In this document: piece after piece, positions 35,082-43,201 of the stretch | How positions within the stretch are numbered: the stretch's first letter is position 1 | Layout: each line of letters opens with the position of its first letter | DNA from: Sinorhizobium meliloti 4H41 | Lineage (GTDB): Bacteria > Pseudomonadota > Alphaproteobacteria > Rhizobiales > Rhizobiaceae | Length of the DNA stretch: 51,168 nucleotides | NCBI RefSeq assembly: GCF_000375585.1 | Contig: NZ_AQWP01000020.1 | Coordinates: 1-51,168 of the forward strand | Direction of reading: 5' to 3' | Notes under the pieces: model-generated | What the model was told of the DNA's origin: nothing | The model's database searches: none | Seen by the model: the letters and a program-made list of their open reading frames with translations, nothing else | Program-made: the position numbers and the translations under genes

Positions 35082-36200
35082 CTAGGAGGCCTGCTCTAGG
35101 TACTCGTTAGCTCGCGATTTAATCCGCGCGGCTAAGTCCTTGTCGCCTGCCCCAGCAACATGAGCAGCGACCCTTTCAAGGCTTGTCGGCACGTTTTGCT
35201 TCGTTGCTTTGAGGAGCAACACAAAATCCGCCAGCCAGCCTTCTGCGCGCTCCGTCTGGCCCAAACCGGCGTAGGACGCGATCAACGGCACGTATACGGC
35301 GGTATTCATGTGATCGAGCCGGTTCGCTGCAACAAGGAATGGAACAGCAGAGCTGAAGTCTTTCAATTCGTAGAAGCATTTCCCGACCATGAACTTTGCG
35401 TCAAACCACTCCTGCTCGCAAAGCATGATCCGTTTCGCTACGGCGCAGGCATCCCTGAACTTTCTCTCGTAGAATAGATTCAGGAATTCTCTCAGTCCTT
35501 GCTCATGGTCGAGTTTATCCAGGCCCAGTCCTTTCACCGGCAGGCCTCGACCGGCGATGTGGCTTTCGATAAATGGGACGATGCCTGTATAGGAGTGAGC
35601 ATTCCCTAAGACATTATGGCCGCTCTTCCGAATGGATATGTCCACATTTCCGAGGCCACGCAGGCGAGCGGCGTGATAAACATCGAGAAATTCCGACGAA
35701 CAGATGACGTCGAATTGGGTTTGCTTTGCTTTCGCAATCATCGCCGGAAGATCTACAACTTGCGCCAGAGTGACGTCCTCCGGGGTGAATTCCCATCCGC
35801 TGTGCAACACAGTTTGAGGCGAAAACGCAAGAACCCTTTGAGCCCGCACCGCCGATCCGACGTAGAGAGCGGCATATGCACCCATCGATGATCCCACGAG
35901 GGTGGTGCGTTTCGCTCCAATAGATTTCATCAAATCGCCGATTACCGTGGCCAACTGGCTAAGGCTCCCGGCGAAACCCGGCACCCCGTCAAGGAACCAT
36001 CTGTAGCCGGTCTCTCGCAAATGCAGCTTATGATGCTCGCGTCCCTTGAAGACGTTCCGGAATTCGAACTTCGTTGCACCCCGCGAGCCAAAAAAAACGA
36101 TAAGCTCCTGCGATCCCGACACTGGTTCCCATTGCACAAACTCAGTATTGGAAATAGCCGCGGGAGCCAGCCGATTACCTGGTATCAAACGAAACAACAT
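35082..36200 (-). CDS. Alpha/beta-hydrolase fold protein with C-terminal TPR-like helices
   Basis: A 372-residue protein encoded against the capsule genes. Residues ~30-205 form an alpha/beta-hydrolase: IVFFGSRGAT, the nucleophile elbow TLVGSSMGAYAAL (Ser105), a candidate Asp173 and the catalytic-type His195 in RKSGHNVLG. Residues ~235-360 are helical repeats of TPR style (EWFDAKFMVGKCFYELKDFS; VYVPLIASYAGLGQTERAEG). No signal peptide, so cytoplasmic. The meningococcal serogroup C sialic-acid O-acetyltransferase OatC also has an alpha/beta-hydrolase fold, so capsule O-acylation or deacylation is a reasonable guess, not shown. An ATG at 36200 is preferred to a TTG at 36236. Confidence 0.7.
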   Translation of the reverse strand: MLFRLIPGNRLAPAAISNTEFVQWEPVSGSQELIVFFGSRGATKFEFRNVFKGREHHKLHLRETGYRWFLDGVPGFAGSLSQLATVIGDLMKSIGAKRTTLVGSSMGAYAALYVGSAVRAQRVLAFSPQTVLHSGWEFTPEDVTLAQVVDLPAMIAKAKQTQFDVICSSEFLDVYHAARLRGLGNVDISIRKSGHNVLGNAHSYTGIVPFIESHIAGRGLPVKGLGLDKLDHEQGLREFLNLFYERKFRDACAVAKRIMLCEQEWFDAKFMVGKCFYELKDFSSAVPFLVAANRLDHMNTAVYVPLIASYAGLGQTERAEGWLADFVLLLKATKQNVPTSLERVAAHVAGAGDKDLAARIKSRANEYLEQAS

Positions 36201-36498
36201 AGAAAATCCAAGAAGCGAATATTGGTATTTCGTCAAATGCCCGAACGCGAGGGTTTCTTCAATCCCCTATTCGCATCACTTGGTTGTTGCAGCACTTCGA
36301 AATGCGCCATATACACCCACCTGCAACCTGAGGGATACGTGAACAGCCTGCCCGACTAATGTCGCAATTGCAGAGCATCCGCTCAGGCGAACAGGCAAAA
36401 GAGCCATTCTCGATCGCTAGGTCATGATCGTTGGCGTCTATCTTCTGTGCTCGCGCGAGGCCTCCCACTCGCGCTACAGAAATCAACGGCGGGTGAAT

Positions 36499-39492
36499 AT
36501 GTCAGTTTTCATTTTTACGAACCTGATCTCAGGGGTAACCGGACTCGACAAATCGGTGGTAAACACCGCTAATCTGCTGGCCACGGCCGGTCACGATGTC
36601 CACATGCTCAATTGCGTCGGAAGTCATGGCGGCTTCAACTTCATAGAGGCTAAGTTCCCGCTGAGCGAGGCGGTCCATTTGCATTCACTACAGGCAATGG
36701 CCGTCTATGGGGGCGCTCACCTCCATAAGAAGTTCAAGGCCGGATTTTCGGTTGTTCAGCCCCGGCTGAAAGCGACGTTCACGGAACATGACCTGCTCGT
36801 GATCCGGGAGGTCAACCGGCAACTCACCGCGTCCGACTTGGCCATTTTCACGCATCCGCTGCAGGCCGTGCTCTATATGCGCGCGATAGGCGACAATCAG
36901 CGCAAAGTCCCCACGATGCTGCAGATCCATGGCAATTACGCCGAAGAGAACCATAATCGGGAGTTATTGCTCGAGGCTCTTCCCTGCATCGATCAAATCC
37001 AAATCATTGCCGAATCAATGCGGCCGGGAATTGTCGAGATCACGTCATTCCCCGACGAGCGAATCCAATACATCCCGAATGCGCACTTCTCGATCGATAC
37101 TGAGCGCAAGGCTGCTGACACTTTTACCGCCGCAATAGTCGGCTCATTGCAGGATCGCAAGAACCAAATCGACGCCGTCCGCGCCGCAGCCCGCTTGCCA
37201 ACCATCCGGCTCGACCTCTGGGGCAACGCCGGCAATGACTACGGCAAATTCATAAGAAACTACGTCTCCAATCTCGATCTCGCCTCGCGCATCAGAATGC
37301 GCGGGCTCGGCAATGAGCAGCAGATTTACGAGGGCGCAGATGTTGTCCTCATGACTTCGAAAAGCGAGGGCTTCCCGTACATCTTAATGGAAGCCGCCAG
37401 CCACAGAATTCCCGTTATCGCATATGATTTCGAATTTGGAGCTAGGGACTTTATAGAAGACGGCATCAATGGCTTTCTCGTCCCTATGGGCGACGTCGAT
37501 CTCCTAACCAAGCGTATAGAGGAGTGCGCAAACTCTCCTGACCTGACCAGAAGGCTTGGAGAAGCGGCCTTCGCGAAGTTCCATTCAAAATTCTCGCCCG
37601 AATACGTTCTTGCTCAATACGAGAAGTTGATCGCACCGCAATCCCCCATGCGCGGCCGCGGCTTTGCGCTGTCGTTCACCCGGGACGGCGAGCAACCCTT
37701 CGATCCGTCCTCCTTTTCCGTCAAGAAGCGCAGCCTCTTTGGATTCCACTATGGCAACGAAATATCAGTTGCCTCGGCGAACGGCCAAAACATCAGGCTC
37801 TTCATGATCAAGGGCAAGGGGAAGCCCAGGAAGCTCGCCACCAAGCTCAAGGATGGCGTTGCTACTGCCTACATTCCTAAATTCGACAATCTCGCCAAGA
37901 GAACGCCGAACAAGTTCCTCCTCGCCGCCAAAGCCCCTGACGCGACGTTCTCCTATCTCATGAACACGACCAAGTCGGGCAATCTTGAAAGACTGGCGGA
38001 GTACAGCCGTTCAGCCCGGAATGAGTCCTCGTGGGACGAGGCCTTTAGCGAGAACACGGTGTTTGTGAGCAACAAGGGCCAGCACCTGCGTTATCATTCC
38101 TATGAACCTATTCGGTCAATCACTGACGAGACAGATCAACCGATCAAATTCAAGACGGTTCATCTGAACAGGAAGGGAGAGCACGCCCCATATATCGCCT
38201 ACAGCGGTGAGTTCGCCAATCTCACGATCAGATACGGTTCAGGCAAGACCGTTCGTGTCACCCCGCCCCGGATCACCTACAAGGAGTTATTCCTGAAACT
38301 TCTCGACATGGAGAAGGAATACTCGCTCTTGCAATTTGAAGTTGGGGGGTGGCGGCCGTGGGAATTAATCAGAGCTTCTGTTATCGAATACCTGGCGATG
38401 ACTTTCGGTCTTTGGGATGCGCACTTCGATAACGCCGCCGCACCGAATCTTTCGTACTTCGGCAAAAAGAAAATCTCCGAAGCCCCCTCCGCCGGGCGCC
38501 TTATTTTCGAGTTCACGAGAAAGGGCGAGGTCGATTACAAGACTCTGCCCCTGCGCACTGGCAACGAGGTCGTCATCGAGTACCCTCAGCACTATGGATA
38601 CAGCGTTAACAGCTACGTCGACGGGCCCGTGTACCCTATTCATGACTTCAATCAAGTCCGGAAAAGGGTGGCGTTGACCAAGGACCAGAGCTACCTGACT
38701 GATTTCTTGGAACCACTATTCGCCCGCGAGTTTGGTATCGATCTGTCCTTTAAGGACATCGTCAATGGCCGCCTGCTGAAATTCAAGCATGAACACTACT
38801 TCTGGACCAGGATCTTCGACAAGATCCAGTTTTCCGAGGTAGTGATACCCAGTGCGTATTGGTCCCCCGGCATTTGCCACGCGGCGAAAGAGCACGGAAT
38901 TATGGTTTCGGACATTCAATACGCGCTGATAACCGATCTGCATCCGACAAACGCTTTCACGGCCAAGGCAGCCTATACACCCGACAACCTCTATGCCTGG
39001 TCAGCCTACTGGGCTAACGCTGCGACGAAGTACAGGCAAAAGACGATTCTGCCGCGCGAGCTACCGGACGTGGCGCCGCTCGATGCTTCCTTCGACTTCT
39101 GCGTGATGTCACAGCCGCGAGTGAGACGGAGAATCGCGGACTTCCTCGTTAATTTGGCGAAGCGCTATCCCAATAAGAGCATCGCCTACTGCCTCCATCC
39201 TGATGAATCGTTGGAACAGACCCTGCGCGATCCTCGTATAGCCGCCCTTTCCAATGTTCAGACCCTTCGCGGAGACACATTCAGTGTGATGGCTCATTCC
39301 GACATCTGCATTGGCGGCTACTCGACATCTCTCTATGAGGCGGCGCACCTCGGCAAGCCGACCTATGTGATCCCCGTTCCCGGCTGGGAAGTTGTCGAGC
39401 AGGCGGTTGAGGAAGGCATGTTCCGGGTTGTCAACGACCCCGAAGAGATCATTCCCTTCTCTCAACCTGACCTTGCCAAGCTACTGTTCTAG
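36499..39492 (+). CDS. Bifunctional hexosyltransferase/sialyltransferase capsule polymerase, meningococcal W/Y type
   Basis: A 997-residue protein resembling from end to end the ~1037-residue serogroup W/Y polymerase of N. meningitidis, which alternates hexose and Neu5Ac. Residues ~1-390 are a GT4 domain: FTNLISGVTGLDKSVVNTAN, IVGSLQDRKNQIDAVRAA and SKSEGFPYILMEA with Glu290 and Glu298 of the EX7E motif. A linker follows. The C-terminal ~400 residues carry WELIRASVIEYLAMTFGLWD, VVIPSAYWSPGICHAAKEHG, VSDIQYALITDLHP, the HPDE motif (900-903) and YSTSLYEAAHLGKPTYVIP (from 941), matching the sialyltransferase half. Pro293 occupies the position where W has proline (galactose) and Y glycine (glucose). 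Start at 36499 fits the family's N-terminus. No membrane segments; it would act at the inner-membrane face with RkpTS. Confidence 0.93.
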   Translation: MSVFIFTNLISGVTGLDKSVVNTANLLATAGHDVHMLNCVGSHGGFNFIEAKFPLSEAVHLHSLQAMAVYGGAHLHKKFKAGFSVVQPRLKATFTEHDLLVIREVNRQLTASDLAIFTHPLQAVLYMRAIGDNQRKVPTMLQIHGNYAEENHNRELLLEALPCIDQIQIIAESMRPGIVEITSFPDERIQYIPNAHFSIDTERKAADTFTAAIVGSLQDRKNQIDAVRAAARLPTIRLDLWGNAGNDYGKFIRNYVSNLDLASRIRMRGLGNEQQIYEGADVVLMTSKSEGFPYILMEAASHRIPVIAYDFEFGARDFIEDGINGFLVPMGDVDLLTKRIEECANSPDLTRRLGEAAFAKFHSKFSPEYVLAQYEKLIAPQSPMRGRGFALSFTRDGEQPFDPSSFSVKKRSLFGFHYGNEISVASANGQNIRLFMIKGKGKPRKLATKLKDGVATAYIPKFDNLAKRTPNKFLLAAKAPDATFSYLMNTTKSGNLERLAEYSRSARNESSWDEAFSENTVFVSNKGQHLRYHSYEPIRSITDETDQPIKFKTVHLNRKGEHAPYIAYSGEFANLTIRYGSGKTVRVTPPRITYKELFLKLLDMEKEYSLLQFEVGGWRPWELIRASVIEYLAMTFGLWDAHFDNAAAPNLSYFGKKKISEAPSAGRLIFEFTRKGEVDYKTLPLRTGNEVVIEYPQHYGYSVNSYVDGPVYPIHDFNQVRKRVALTKDQSYLTDFLEPLFAREFGIDLSFKDIVNGRLLKFKHEHYFWTRIFDKIQFSEVVIPSAYWSPGICHAAKEHGIMVSDIQYALITDLHPTNAFTAKAAYTPDNLYAWSAYWANAATKYRQKTILPRELPDVAPLDASFDFCVMSQPRVRRRIADFLVNLAKRYPNKSIAYCLHPDESLEQTLRDPRIAALSNVQTLRGDTFSVMAHSDICIGGYSTSLYEAAHLGKPTYVIPVPGWEVVEQAVEEGMFRVVNDPEEIIPFSQPDLAKLLF

Positions 39493-39716
39493 CGATCGAC
39501 GAAGCGTCAAGCTCCAGTACGTACGGGCGGCGTGAAGGTTGTCGATGATCGAGCCCGATCGGCGCCGGGTGCAACTCGGAAGAATGTTCCGGCCGGCGCC
39601 ACTGATCCCGTATTGCCCTGAATGACGGGCCTAGTTCTCGGATTGCCTTTTTTTGAAAACCAATAGCCCTTTGTTTGCGTCTAGAGCCATCTAAATTGCC
39701 GGCCGCCGCGAGCCGC

Positions 39717-40493
39717 TCAAAGCCTATCCTCCCGTATCTCCCGCATCGACGTCGTCAGCAGCAGCAGCCCTGCCACAAAGCAGACGAGCGCGAATTCGAT
39801 CACATAGCCCTTGTCCAACAAATCGGCTCGGTATTCCGGGTAGATGCTTTCCCGAAACCACATGATGACGTGCACCAGCGGGTTGTAGAGGAGGAAATCC
39901 CGGAAGGGGTTCGGCAGCGATTCCGGCAGGAAGAAGACGCCGGAGACCATGAAGAGCGGCCGGTTGATGATGCCGAAGATCTGTTCGTAAAGCGGGAAAC
40001 GGGCGAACATCACGATGTTGATCGTGCCGATGCCGAGGCCCAGCAGGGCGGCGGCGCCCGCGGCCTCAATCATGCCGGCGACGTTCATCGGCTGGGCGAT
40101 GCCGCCGAGTTCGAGGATCATCACAAGGATGAGGATCGTCACCAGCGTATCGGTCATCAGCTGCAGGATGAAGCGCGAGACGATCGCATCGAAGGGGGTG
40201 ACGATGGGGTAGGAGAAGAGCGCCTTGTTGGCCTTCACCGTGCCGGCCATGAAGCCGGACATGCGCTGATAGAAGGCGAAGGGCAGATAGCCGCTGGCGA
40301 AGAACAGCGGGAAGCTAAGGCCCAGAGCCGGCATGCGGGCGATCGCCTGGAAGATCAGCGTCATCAGCGCGACATGGGCCACCGGGTCGAAGATCGCCCA
40401 GAGATAGCCCCCCGGCTTTGAGCCGAAGCGCGTGGACATTTCGCGCACGATTAACGCCGCCGTCACTCTGAGATGCTGTTGGATGAGATTCAC
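39717..40493 (-). CDS. Second KpsM-like capsule/polysaccharide ABC permease
   Basis: A 258-residue ABC-2 type permease, clearly paralogous to RkpT in this window: LIVREMSTRFGSKPGGYLWA, ALMTLIFQAIARMPALGLSF, NRPLFMVSGVFFLPESLPNP and YNPLVHVIMWFRESIYPEY. Six hydrophobic helices. It has no ATPase beside it, so it would have to use RkpS or be a spare. It is convergent with the polymerase gene and more GC-rich than the sialic-acid block, marking that block's right edge. It may be the host's older exporter gene, left over when the block entered. Confidence 0.9.
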   Translation of the reverse strand: MNLIQQHLRVTAALIVREMSTRFGSKPGGYLWAIFDPVAHVALMTLIFQAIARMPALGLSFPLFFASGYLPFAFYQRMSGFMAGTVKANKALFSYPIVTPFDAIVSRFILQLMTDTLVTILILVMILELGGIAQPMNVAGMIEAAGAAALLGLGIGTINIVMFARFPLYEQIFGIINRPLFMVSGVFFLPESLPNPFRDFLLYNPLVHVIMWFRESIYPEYRADLLDKGYVIEFALVCFVAGLLLLTTSMREIREDRL

Positions 40494-40532
40494 GTCCGAC
40501 CCTAAGTGAATTGCCGTTGATGGAATGTTCGC

Positions 40533-40640
40533 TGCCCCTCATCCGCCTCCCGGCACCTTCTGTCCGCGGGCGGGGAGAAGGAACTCGCGGCATGCTTCCA
40601 GTCCCCTCGCTCCGGCCTGCGCGCAGAGGTTGGGGTGAGG
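40533..40640. repeat. RIME-type palindromic intergenic repeat
   Basis: Starts with CTGCCCCTCATCC and ends with GGTTGGGGTGAGG. Inside are GGCACCTTCTGTCCGCGGGC and GGGGAGAAGG, the usual core of Rhizobium intergenic mosaic elements. It is imperfect and shorter than the copy at 42907-43082. Confidence 0.65.
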
Positions 40641-40717
40641 AGCGGCGCCCGCATCTTGCCGCCATATTCCACAAACCGCTCTTGCTGGCAAATCTTTGGC
40701 GCTCTCCCTCACCAGAC

Positions 40718-40755
40718 AAAAAAGGCCGCCTCGATCCTTTTCGGCCGAGGCGGCC
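40718..40755 (-). terminator. Rho-independent terminator of the moc-like/panB operon
   Basis: On the minus strand GGCCGCCTCG, a 12-base loop and CGAGGCGGCC form a perfect 10-bp stem (40724-40733 with 40746-40755) followed by six T residues (40723-40718). It lies 33 bases after the stop of the PanB-family gene. Confidence 0.85.
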
Positions 40756-40788
40756 AGGCGGCCCCACTGGGAGGTGAGCTCGTCCTGC

Positions 40789-41589
40789 TCAGCGCCCGCC
40801 TTCGAGTTCGCTCAGGAAAGCGCTAAGCTCCTTCTCCTCAATACCGACAAGATGGTTTTTTTCCGGATAGGCGCCGGAGCGGACGTCGAAAGCGAATTCG
40901 GAGAAGGCGGCGATGCGCTCCTGCTGCAGCCGGTCATATTCGGCGGCGAAGTTGCGATAGGTCTTGGCGTGGCGCGGATAATGGCCGCGGTGGGCGCCGA
41001 GCACGTCCTCGGCAAAGAGATATTGCGCGTCGCAGCCCGTCCCCGCCCCCATCGACAGCATCAGCATGGAGGTGCGCGCGCTGATCGCGGCGGCGACTTC
41101 GCCCGGCACCACCTCGATCTCGGCCGCAAAAGCCCCCGCCTCTTCCAGCGCCTTCGTCTGGCGCCAGATTTCGAGCGCGCTTGCCGCCGTCTTGCCGACG
41201 GCGCGAAAGCCGCCCGTCCAGGTGGCCTTGGAAGGGATCAGCCCGACATGGCCGCAGACGGGAATGCACTCCTCGCGCATGCGCCTGACCGTCGAAAGGC
41301 TTGCGGCGCAGTAGACAGCGTCGCCGCCCGCCTTCAGCGCCTGAAAGGCGGCGCGGATATAATCCTCGGCGGTCACATGGTCCCCATATTCGAGGCCGGG
41401 AAAGGCGAAGACGGAAGGGGCCGCCTCGCGAAATTCGGGGCCGAGCAGCGCCGGCGGCACGGAGACGAGGTCGATCCTGGCCTTCTCCGCGGCTTCCGCC
41501 TCCTCCATCGTCACGACCCGGAGCATGGTGAGCTGACGCTTTCCTTTCATCGACAGGAGATCGGCAACGGTCGGGCGGCGGTGTCTCAT
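40789..41589 (-). CDS. Divergent PanB-family protein (ketopantoate hydroxymethyltransferase-like)
   Basis: A 266-residue TIM-barrel protein. Its second half follows PanB well: PVCGHVGLIPSKATWTGGFR, ALEEAGAFAAEIEVVPGEVA and LSMGAGTGCDAQYLFAEDVL. The first half does not. The canonical TAYD and VGDS segments, whose aspartate binds the metal, appear as MLRVVTME and LVSVPPALL, and the DMPF segment is unrecognisable. It may therefore not make ketopantoate, and no panC is seen beside it. It begins 39 bases after the ferredoxin-reductase gene with a CAGGAGAA ribosome-binding site and is the last gene of the leftward operon, so a catabolic role with the oxygenase is plausible. Confidence 0.7.
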   Translation of the reverse strand: MRHRRPTVADLLSMKGKRQLTMLRVVTMEEAEAAEKARIDLVSVPPALLGPEFREAAPSVFAFPGLEYGDHVTAEDYIRAAFQALKAGGDAVYCAASLSTVRRMREECIPVCGHVGLIPSKATWTGGFRAVGKTAASALEIWRQTKALEEAGAFAAEIEVVPGEVAAAISARTSMLMLSMGAGTGCDAQYLFAEDVLGAHRGHYPRHAKTYRNFAAEYDRLQQERIAAFSEFAFDVRSGAYPEKNHLVGIEEKELSAFLSELEGGR

Positions 41590-41628
41590 CGGGTTCTCCT
41601 GAATTCGAGGGCCGGAGCGCGGCGGCTC

Positions 41629-42855
41629 TCAGGCCGCCAGCAGCTTCTTGAGCCTGGTTTCGGGTGAGGCAAGCGCCAGCGGATCCGGCTTTGCCCCGGC
41701 GGCGATCAGCATTTCGGCAAGGCGGATATCGCGGGCGACCGCATTGCCGGGGCCGATGCCGCTCGCGGCGATCAGCCGTCCCTCGCCATCCAGATGAAAG
41801 AGGATAAAGGCGCCCTCCTCCATGTCGCGCCGGACGGTCGTTTCCGCACCGTCGGCAAGCCCCGCGATCTGCAGGGTGAACTCGTACTGGTCCGACCAGA
41901 ACCACGGCACGCTGGCCATTGTTTCTGCCGCACCGATCAGGTTGACGGCAGCGAGCGCGCCCTGGTCCTGGGCATTGCGCCAGGCCTCGAGCCGCACCCG
42001 CCGGCCGCCATAATGCGGCAGAGGGAAGGAGCAGCAGTCGCCGGCCGCGTAGATGTCGGGGTCCGAGGTGCAGAGCCTCTCGTCGACGGCGATGCCGTTT
42101 TCGATCGCAAGCCCGGCGGCCTCCGCAAGTTCGGTGTTGGGCACCGCGCCGATGCCGATGACGACAAGCTCGGCCTTAACGCCGGCTCCGCCGGCAAGGA
42201 GCAGGCGTGCGCCGTCAGCGGCTTCCTCGATTGCCGCAATCTGCGCGCCGCAGATGATCTCCACACCTTCTTGCCTGTGCCGCTCGGCGACGACGGCGGC
42301 GATCTCCTCCGGCACGCCGCGGGAGAGAACGCGCGGCAGGCCTTCGACGAGCACGACCTCGGCGCCGAGCCTTCGCGCGGTCGCGGCAAGCTCCAGGCCA
42401 ATGAAGCCGCCGCCGATGATGGCGAGCCTTGCACCCGGCGTCAGGGCGGCGCGGATCGCAAGCGCATCGGCATGCGTCCGCAGCATGCGGATGCGCCCGG
42501 CATTTTCCGGCACGCCCGGGAAGCGGCGCGGGCGGGCGCCGGTTGCCAGAAGCAGCCGGTCATAGGTGAGGGATCGTCCGTCCGAGAGCGTGGCGCTCTT
42601 CTGCGCCCGGTCGATGCTCTCCGCCGTGACGCCGGTCAGAACCGCAATCCGCGCTTCCTCGTATTGCGCAGCATCCGCGATGAATTTCGGCAGGGACGCT
42701 TCCGCGAGCCCGTCCTTGGAAAGCGGCGGCCGCTCATAGGGAAGATGCGGTTCGGTGCCGATCAGCGTGATCTCGCCCCCGAAGCCCTTTTCGCGGAGGG
42801 CAAAGGCTGCCCGCGCGCCGCATTCGCCGGCGCCGATGATAACGATATGCGTCAT
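41629..42855 (-). CDS. mocF: Ferredoxin reductase-type FAD/NAD oxidoreductase (MocF-like)
   Basis: A 408-residue flavoprotein of the rhodocoxin/putidaredoxin reductase type. Motifs are the FAD-binding HIVIIGAGECGARAAFALRE, PYERPPLSKD, LLLATGARPRRFPG, the NAD-binding LAIIGGGFIGLELAATARRL, the second FAD motif DIYAAGDCCSFP and the C-terminal reductase domain (PWFWSDQYEFTLQIAGL). It would pass electrons from NAD(P)H to the Rieske ferredoxin two genes' distance upstream in the same operon, for the membrane oxygenase. A RIME repeat sits between this gene and the ferredoxin gene. Confidence 0.85.
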   Translation of the reverse strand: MTHIVIIGAGECGARAAFALREKGFGGEITLIGTEPHLPYERPPLSKDGLAEASLPKFIADAAQYEEARIAVLTGVTAESIDRAQKSATLSDGRSLTYDRLLLATGARPRRFPGVPENAGRIRMLRTHADALAIRAALTPGARLAIIGGGFIGLELAATARRLGAEVVLVEGLPRVLSRGVPEEIAAVVAERHRQEGVEIICGAQIAAIEEAADGARLLLAGGAGVKAELVVIGIGAVPNTELAEAAGLAIENGIAVDERLCTSDPDIYAAGDCCSFPLPHYGGRRVRLEAWRNAQDQGALAAVNLIGAAETMASVPWFWSDQYEFTLQIAGLADGAETTVRRDMEEGAFILFHLDGEGRLIAASGIGPGNAVARDIRLAEMLIAAGAKPDPLALASPETRLKKLLAA

Positions 42856-42906
42856 GCTCTCTCCTCCTTCCGAGTCATTGGCTGCGGGACGCTTGAGCCT
42901 CGGCGA

Positions 42907-43082
42907 ATGCCCCTCATCCTAGCCCTCTCCCCGCGCGCGGGGAGAGGGGACTTGAGCGCGAAGCGAGCCACGAGTTCCCTTCTCTCCGCCTGCGCGGAGA
43001 AGGGAACTTGAGCGCAAGGCGGGCGGCGAGTCACTTCTCCCCGCCTGCGGGGAAAAGGTGCCGGCAGGCGGACGAGGGGCAT
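42907..43082. repeat. RIME-type palindromic intergenic repeat inside the operon
   Basis: A 176-bp element bounded by ATGCCCCTC (42907-42915) and its exact complement GAGGGGCAT (43074-43082). It contains three strong hairpins: CTCTCCCCGCG/CGCGGGGAGAG, CCCTTCTCTCCGC/GCGGAGAAGGG and CTTCTCCCCGC/GCGGGGAAAAG. It lies between the genes for the ferredoxin and the reductase, where it could stall or process the transcript. Confidence 0.85.
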
Positions 43083-43201
43083 CCCACCGAGAGCTCATCA
43101 CCCCTTGGAGCGCTTCCATGTTTCATGGAACCAAACGCGCTAAGTCTTTGCAATTGCCCACTCCCGAACGGAAAACCGTTACACCTTTTCCTGGAAGTGC
43201 T

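Noticed and set aside
39590..39680. Terminator after the polymerase gene
   Set aside because: A CCCGT/ACGGG stem exists near 39609-39636 but it is weak, and the T-run lies too far from it.
40789..41589. Confident annotation as PanB for pantothenate synthesis
   Set aside because: Key N-terminal metal- and substrate-binding segments are missing and panC is not adjacent, so only family membership is claimed.
42907..43082. Possible CRISPR-like array of hairpins
   Set aside because: The repeats are palindromic, differ from each other and have no regular spacers; the pattern fits a RIME element. No CRISPR array was found anywhere in the window.
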